A DNA stretch of 64,000 bases, taken from NCBI RefSeq assembly GCF_001942405.1, contig NZ_MKKA01000002.1, forward strand, positions 49,557 through 113,556, given 5' to 3'. The position numbers and the translations under genes are program-made. Shown here one piece after another: positions 61,090 to 64,000 of the stretch (within the stretch, counting starts at the first letter, position 1; each line of letters begins with the position of its first letter). The notes beneath the pieces are model-generated. The model ran no database searches and had not been told where the DNA came from. It worked only from the letters and a program-made list of their open reading frames with translations. This DNA is from Ornithinimicrobium sp. CNJ-824 (lineage in GTDB: Bacteria > Actinomycetota > Actinomycetes > Actinomycetales > Dermatophilaceae).

Positions 61090-61911
61090 TCAGAGCCTGC
61101 GGTCCCCCAGCACGGGGAAGTCGGTCCGCGCCCGGTCCACCTGGCCGGGGTCGATCTCGACCGAGAGGACCTCCTGCCCGGTGCCCGCCTCGGCCAGCAC
61201 CGTGCCCCACGGGTCGATGACGGCGCTGAAGCCGCCCATCCGGATCCCGGCGTGCTCGCCCGCGGTGTTGCAGGCGACCACGAAGCACTGGTCCTCGATC
61301 GCCCGGGCGCGCAGCAGGAGCCGCCAGGCCTCCACCCGGGGCGCCGGCCAGGCCGCCGGCACGACGAACATCTGGGCGCCCAGGTCCACCTGCGCCCGGT
61401 AGAGCTCGGGGAAGCGCAGGTCGTAGCAGGTCGACAGGCCCACCGTCAGCGCGTCGGCCGGTGCGGGCAGGTCGGTGACGACGAGGTCGTCCCCGGCCTC
61501 CATGAGCCGCGGCTCCCCGCCGCCGAAGCCGAACCGGTGGATCTTCGGGTAGGTCGCCACCACCTCGCCCTCGGGGTCGAGCACCACCGAGGTGTTCCGC
61601 AGGTGGCGACCCTCGGGGCCCGGCTCGGCGGTGCGTTCCACGACCGACCCGGTATGCAGCACCGCGCCGGTCCCTCGGACCGCCTCCCGCAGCGGGGCGA
61701 GGGCCTCCGGCAGCTCGGGCCCCTCCAGCGACTGGGAGCGCTCCTCCCACTCGGACACGGCGAAGCCTCCGGCGCTCCACAGCTCCGGCAGGACGACGAG
61801 GTCGTGCCCCGGCGCGTGCTCGCGGACCAGGTCGGCGACGCGGGCGGCCCGCTCGGCGACGCTCTCGTCGGCCCCCTCGCCGTAGGACAGCTGGACGACG
61901 GCGATCCTCAT
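61090..61911 (-). CDS. Nitrilase-superfamily amidase
   Basis: A 273-residue carbon-nitrogen hydrolase with the Glu-Lys-Cys triad: Glu in DLVVLPELWSAGGF near residue 43, Lys in ATYPKIHRFGFG near 120, and Cys in GLSTCYDLRFPELYRAQVDLGAQMFVVPAAW near 158. The pattern resembles omega-amidase and YafV-like enzymes that hydrolyse alpha-keto-glutaramate or related amides, but substrate is inference. The ATG overlaps the stop of the upstream CopD-CtaG gene (ATGA), suggesting co-translation even though no functional link is evident. Confidence 0.9.
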   Translation of the reverse strand: MRIAVVQLSYGEGADESVAERAARVADLVREHAPGHDLVVLPELWSAGGFAVSEWEERSQSLEGPELPEALAPLREAVRGTGAVLHTGSVVERTAEPGPEGRHLRNTSVVLDPEGEVVATYPKIHRFGFGGGEPRLMEAGDDLVVTDLPAPADALTVGLSTCYDLRFPELYRAQVDLGAQMFVVPAAWPAPRVEAWRLLLRARAIEDQCFVVACNTAGEHAGIRMGGFSAVIDPWGTVLAEAGTGQEVLSVEIDPGQVDRARTDFPVLGDRRL

Positions 61912-63893
61912 GGTGTGCTCCTCCGGTCGGTGCGGGCGGACATGGCCGCCAGGCGTTCGTTGTAGGCGCGCAGCTCGGCGTCGTCGTCCCGGTCGGCCTG
62001 CCGGTCGGACCGGACCGCCTCGCGGGTGTCCCGGCGCAGCCAGTCGAGGCCGACCATGAGCATGAGCACCACGGTCGGCAGCTCGCCGATGCCCCAGGCG
62101 ATGGTGCCGCCGAGCTGCTGGTCGGCGAGCAGGTCGGGCACCCAGGGCACCTCGATGGCCTTGAAGAACCCGGGGGCCAGCAGCCAGGCGCCCTGCATCA
62201 GGGCCAGCCCGAAGAAGGCGTGGCCGGCGAGCGTGGCCAGCAGCACCATCATCCGGAACGGCGCGGGCCACTTGGGCGGCCCGGGGTCGGTGCCCGCGAG
62301 CGACCAGACGAAGGCGTAGCCGGTCAGGGTGAAGTGGATGACCATGAACAGGTGGCCGACGTGGGTGGTCAGCGCCCACTCCAGCATGCCGCTCCAGTAG
62401 AAGACGACGAGGCTGCCGAAGAACAGGGCGCCGGCGACGGCCGGGTTGACGACGAACGCGGCCCACCGGGAGTGCACGACCGCCAGCAGCACCTCCCGTG
62501 GACCCAGCGTGCGGTCGCGGCGGGCCGGCAGGGCCCGCATCGCCAGGGTGACGGCGTTGGCCGGGACCAGCAGGATCGGCACCGCCATCATCAGGGCCAT
62601 GTGCTCGACCATGTGGACCGAGAACATCACCCGTCCGTAGACCCCGGGGGCACCGTTGGTGACGTAGACGAACACGCCCCAGCCGAGCACCCACAGCAGC
62701 AGCTTCCAGACCGGCCACCCGTCTCCCCGGCGCCGCAGCCGGACCATCCCCCACACGTAGAGACCGACGGCGGTCAGGGCCATGAGGAGGAAGAGCCAGT
62801 CCACCCGCCACGTGGTCAGCAGCCGTCCGGCCGCCCACGGCTCGGGCATCGGGTAGCCGGTCAGGTCGATGACCGAGTTGATGTCGATCTGCTCCGGCAC
62901 CGCCGGCTCGGTCCGGGAGAGCACGACGCCGAGGGCGACGGCCGCTCCCATGAGGGCCAGCTCGACGGAGGCCAGCCGGGCGAACCGGCCCGGGGAGTCC
63001 ACGCCCCGGTCGACGACGGTGCGCCGCTGCCGCCACCCGAACACACCGAGCACCACGAGCAGGACGACCTTGGCCACGATGACCAGCCCGTAGGGCGTGG
63101 CGAGGTTGCCCACCCCGCCCAGCGTCACGGTGGCGAAGATGACCCCCGACAGGCCCACGGCCACGTAGCTCCACAGGGCCAGCACCGAGTAGCGGCGCAC
63201 CGTGTCCGTCAGCGCCCGGCCCAGCACCGGCAGCAGCATGGCGATGGCCATCAGCCCGCCCACCCAGACGGACAGGCCCACCAGGTGCAGGCCCAGGCCG
63301 GTCACCGTCGTCTCGTGCCCCAGGGCCGAGGCGGAGTGCCCGGTGAAGGCCAGCGGCGTCAGGGCCAGCAGGGCCAGCGCCGCCGACCAGGCGAGGGCGC
63401 CGCGCGTGCGCGCCCAGGACGCGAGGAGCAGGAGCAGGGTGACGAGGAGGATCTCGGTGACGAGCAGCCGGGTCAGCTCCAGACGCCAGACGTTGTCCAC
63501 CAGGTCGGTCAGGAAGCCGGGGGTCCCCACCGGCATGCCGGCCAGCTCGGCGAAGGTCAGCACCAGCCCGACCGCGGCCGTGGCCAACCAGATCGCGGTG
63601 GAGCGCACCGCCAGCCGGGCGGCGGTGCCGCGCCGGTCGGTGGTCCGTCCCTCCCGGACGAGGAAGGCGGCGACCACGAGCAGCCCCACCGTGAGCGCGG
63701 CGGCGAGGTCGTGGACGACCCCGACCAACGGCATACCCCAGCGCACGAACGGGCCCGCGTCCCCCAGCACCAGCGGGGCCGCGGCCCCGGAGAGCGCGGC
63801 CGCCGGGACCGCCGTCACCAGGGCGACCAGCAGGACCGTGACGGGGGTGGCCCACCGCGGCGACCGGGTCGCGGGGGCGCTGGTGAGGGACAT
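61908..63893 (-). CDS. CopD-CtaG fusion membrane protein (cytochrome c oxidase assembly/copper resistance)
   Basis: A 661-residue protein with about 15 helices. The N-terminal 320 residues are CopD-like: VVHDLAAALTVGLLVVAAFLV, GHSASALGHETTVTGLGLHLVGLSVWVGGLMAIAM with copper-type His residues, and a periplasmic segment. Residues 370-630 are a caa3-type CtaG domain: FSVHMVEHMALMMAVPILLVPAN, THVGHLFMVIHFTLTGYAFVWSLAGTDP, and WGIGELPTVVLMLMVGLDWLRRD. In other actinobacteria this fusion takes part in copper delivery to the aa3-type oxidase. It is upstream of and coupled to the amidase gene. Confidence 0.92.
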   Translation of the reverse strand: MSLTSAPATRSPRWATPVTVLLVALVTAVPAAALSGAAAPLVLGDAGPFVRWGMPLVGVVHDLAAALTVGLLVVAAFLVREGRTTDRRGTAARLAVRSTAIWLATAAVGLVLTFAELAGMPVGTPGFLTDLVDNVWRLELTRLLVTEILLVTLLLLLASWARTRGALAWSAALALLALTPLAFTGHSASALGHETTVTGLGLHLVGLSVWVGGLMAIAMLLPVLGRALTDTVRRYSVLALWSYVAVGLSGVIFATVTLGGVGNLATPYGLVIVAKVVLLVVLGVFGWRQRRTVVDRGVDSPGRFARLASVELALMGAAVALGVVLSRTEPAVPEQIDINSVIDLTGYPMPEPWAAGRLLTTWRVDWLFLLMALTAVGLYVWGMVRLRRRGDGWPVWKLLLWVLGWGVFVYVTNGAPGVYGRVMFSVHMVEHMALMMAVPILLVPANAVTLAMRALPARRDRTLGPREVLLAVVHSRWAAFVVNPAVAGALFFGSLVVFYWSGMLEWALTTHVGHLFMVIHFTLTGYAFVWSLAGTDPGPPKWPAPFRMMVLLATLAGHAFFGLALMQGAWLLAPGFFKAIEVPWVPDLLADQQLGGTIAWGIGELPTVVLMLMVGLDWLRRDTREAVRSDRQADRDDDAELRAYNERLAAMSARTDRRSTP

Positions 63894-64000
63894 GGACCCA
63901 TGCTAGGGAAGCGCTGATCATTTCGCGGTGCCGGGGTGGCGTGCGGGGCTGGTGGGCGGTTGGCCGGGATGATGTTGGTGTGGTCGACGAGCAGCCCAGC
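63894..64000. other. Right edge, no confirmed gene
   Basis: The last 107 bases follow the CopD-CtaG start. A GTG at about 63981 opens a frame running off the edge (VVDEQPS), but seven codons are too few to call. The sequence GCTGATCATTTCGC near 63911 is AT-richer and may be a promoter region. Confidence 0.3.

Noticed and set aside
63970..64000. A new gene beginning at the right edge
   Set aside because: Only about seven codons are visible, so neither start nor frame can be judged.
1..64000. CRISPR arrays, rRNA genes, prophage or replication origin
   Set aside because: I saw no regularly spaced repeats, no rRNA sequences, no phage structural genes and no DnaA-box cluster.

Overview
This 64 kb window is chromosomal DNA from a very GC-rich actinobacterium. 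Gene content (mycothiol-era actinobacterial families such as EtfD, LytR_C, LCP, GTP-dependent PEP carboxykinase, a sterol-carrier family gene, bifunctional-type dCTP deaminase) and codon use point to Actinomycetota, most likely Micrococcales of the Intrasporangiaceae/Ornithinimicrobiaceae type. The family-level placement is inference. Most of the window is ordinary housekeeping and metabolic genes. There is no prophage, CRISPR array, rRNA operon or secondary-metabolite cluster.

Layout. 0-10 kb: tail of an unknown gene, purM-purF, a DsbA-like oxidoreductase, a LuxR-type regulator, an IS3-family insertion (5311-6825) that cuts a small secreted-protein gene in two, then a sterol-carrier family gene, arcA, a zinc alcohol dehydrogenase and the 4.5S SRP RNA. 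10-17 kb: a SNF2-family ATPase, a membrane protein with selenium-binding protein (SBP56), tRNA-Ser(GGA), a HerA-like DUF853 ATPase, a small VapB-annotated-type protein and a LytR_C protein. 17-31 kb: SRPBCC, DUF4190, a large secreted M14 carboxypeptidase, a PadR/membrane-partner pair with a palindromic operator, tRNA-Ser(CGA), tadA, upp, an aminotransferase, a 56-aa membrane peptide with a PH-domain protein, def, a YgjV-like/acetyltransferase-like fusion, a sugar MFS porter, a 2-hydroxyacid dehydrogenase, tRNA-Arg and a cation/proton antiporter. 31-42 kb: pckG, an acidic protein, tRNA-Ser(GCT), an LCP protein, cspA, tRNA-Ser(TGA), a YtxH-like protein, cysK-cysE, etfD, dcd and tRNA-Gly. 42-64 kb: two VOC proteins, cutA, an acyl-CoA synthetase, an SDR, purU, an ArsR/P1-peptidase operon divergent from an MFS gene, a five-gene oligopeptide ABC operon, a FUSC protein, glycerate kinase, a large acyl-CoA dehydrogenase, GtrA, DUF6458, a nitrilase-family amidase and a CopD-CtaG fusion.

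How genes work together. Acyl-CoA synthetase (43.5 kb), acyl-CoA dehydrogenase (58.4 kb) and EtfD (38.7 kb) form an activation-oxidation-electron delivery chain for fatty acids, and pckG lets the acetyl-CoA carbon feed gluconeogenesis. Hydroxypyruvate/glyoxylate reductase (29 kb) plus glycerate kinase (57 kb) make a glycerate branch. purF, purM and purU serve purine and one-carbon metabolism, and cysE-cysK make cysteine. All four tRNA-Ser isoacceptors lie inside 22 kb.

Caution for users. Ten loci, including purF and cysE, carry single-base frameshifts, nearly all in short G or C runs. Restoring one base at each site gives full-length conserved proteins, so I read these as sequencing indels and annotate the genes as intact but frameshifted in this copy. 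The real biological lesion is the IS insertion. I did not find a convincing new multi-gene system. The most interesting unexplained signals are two long inverted repeats between convergent genes (27.4 and 45.2 kb), the palindrome clusters upstream of padR, the small-peptide/PH-domain pair, and the over-used word GTATGC/GCATAC.
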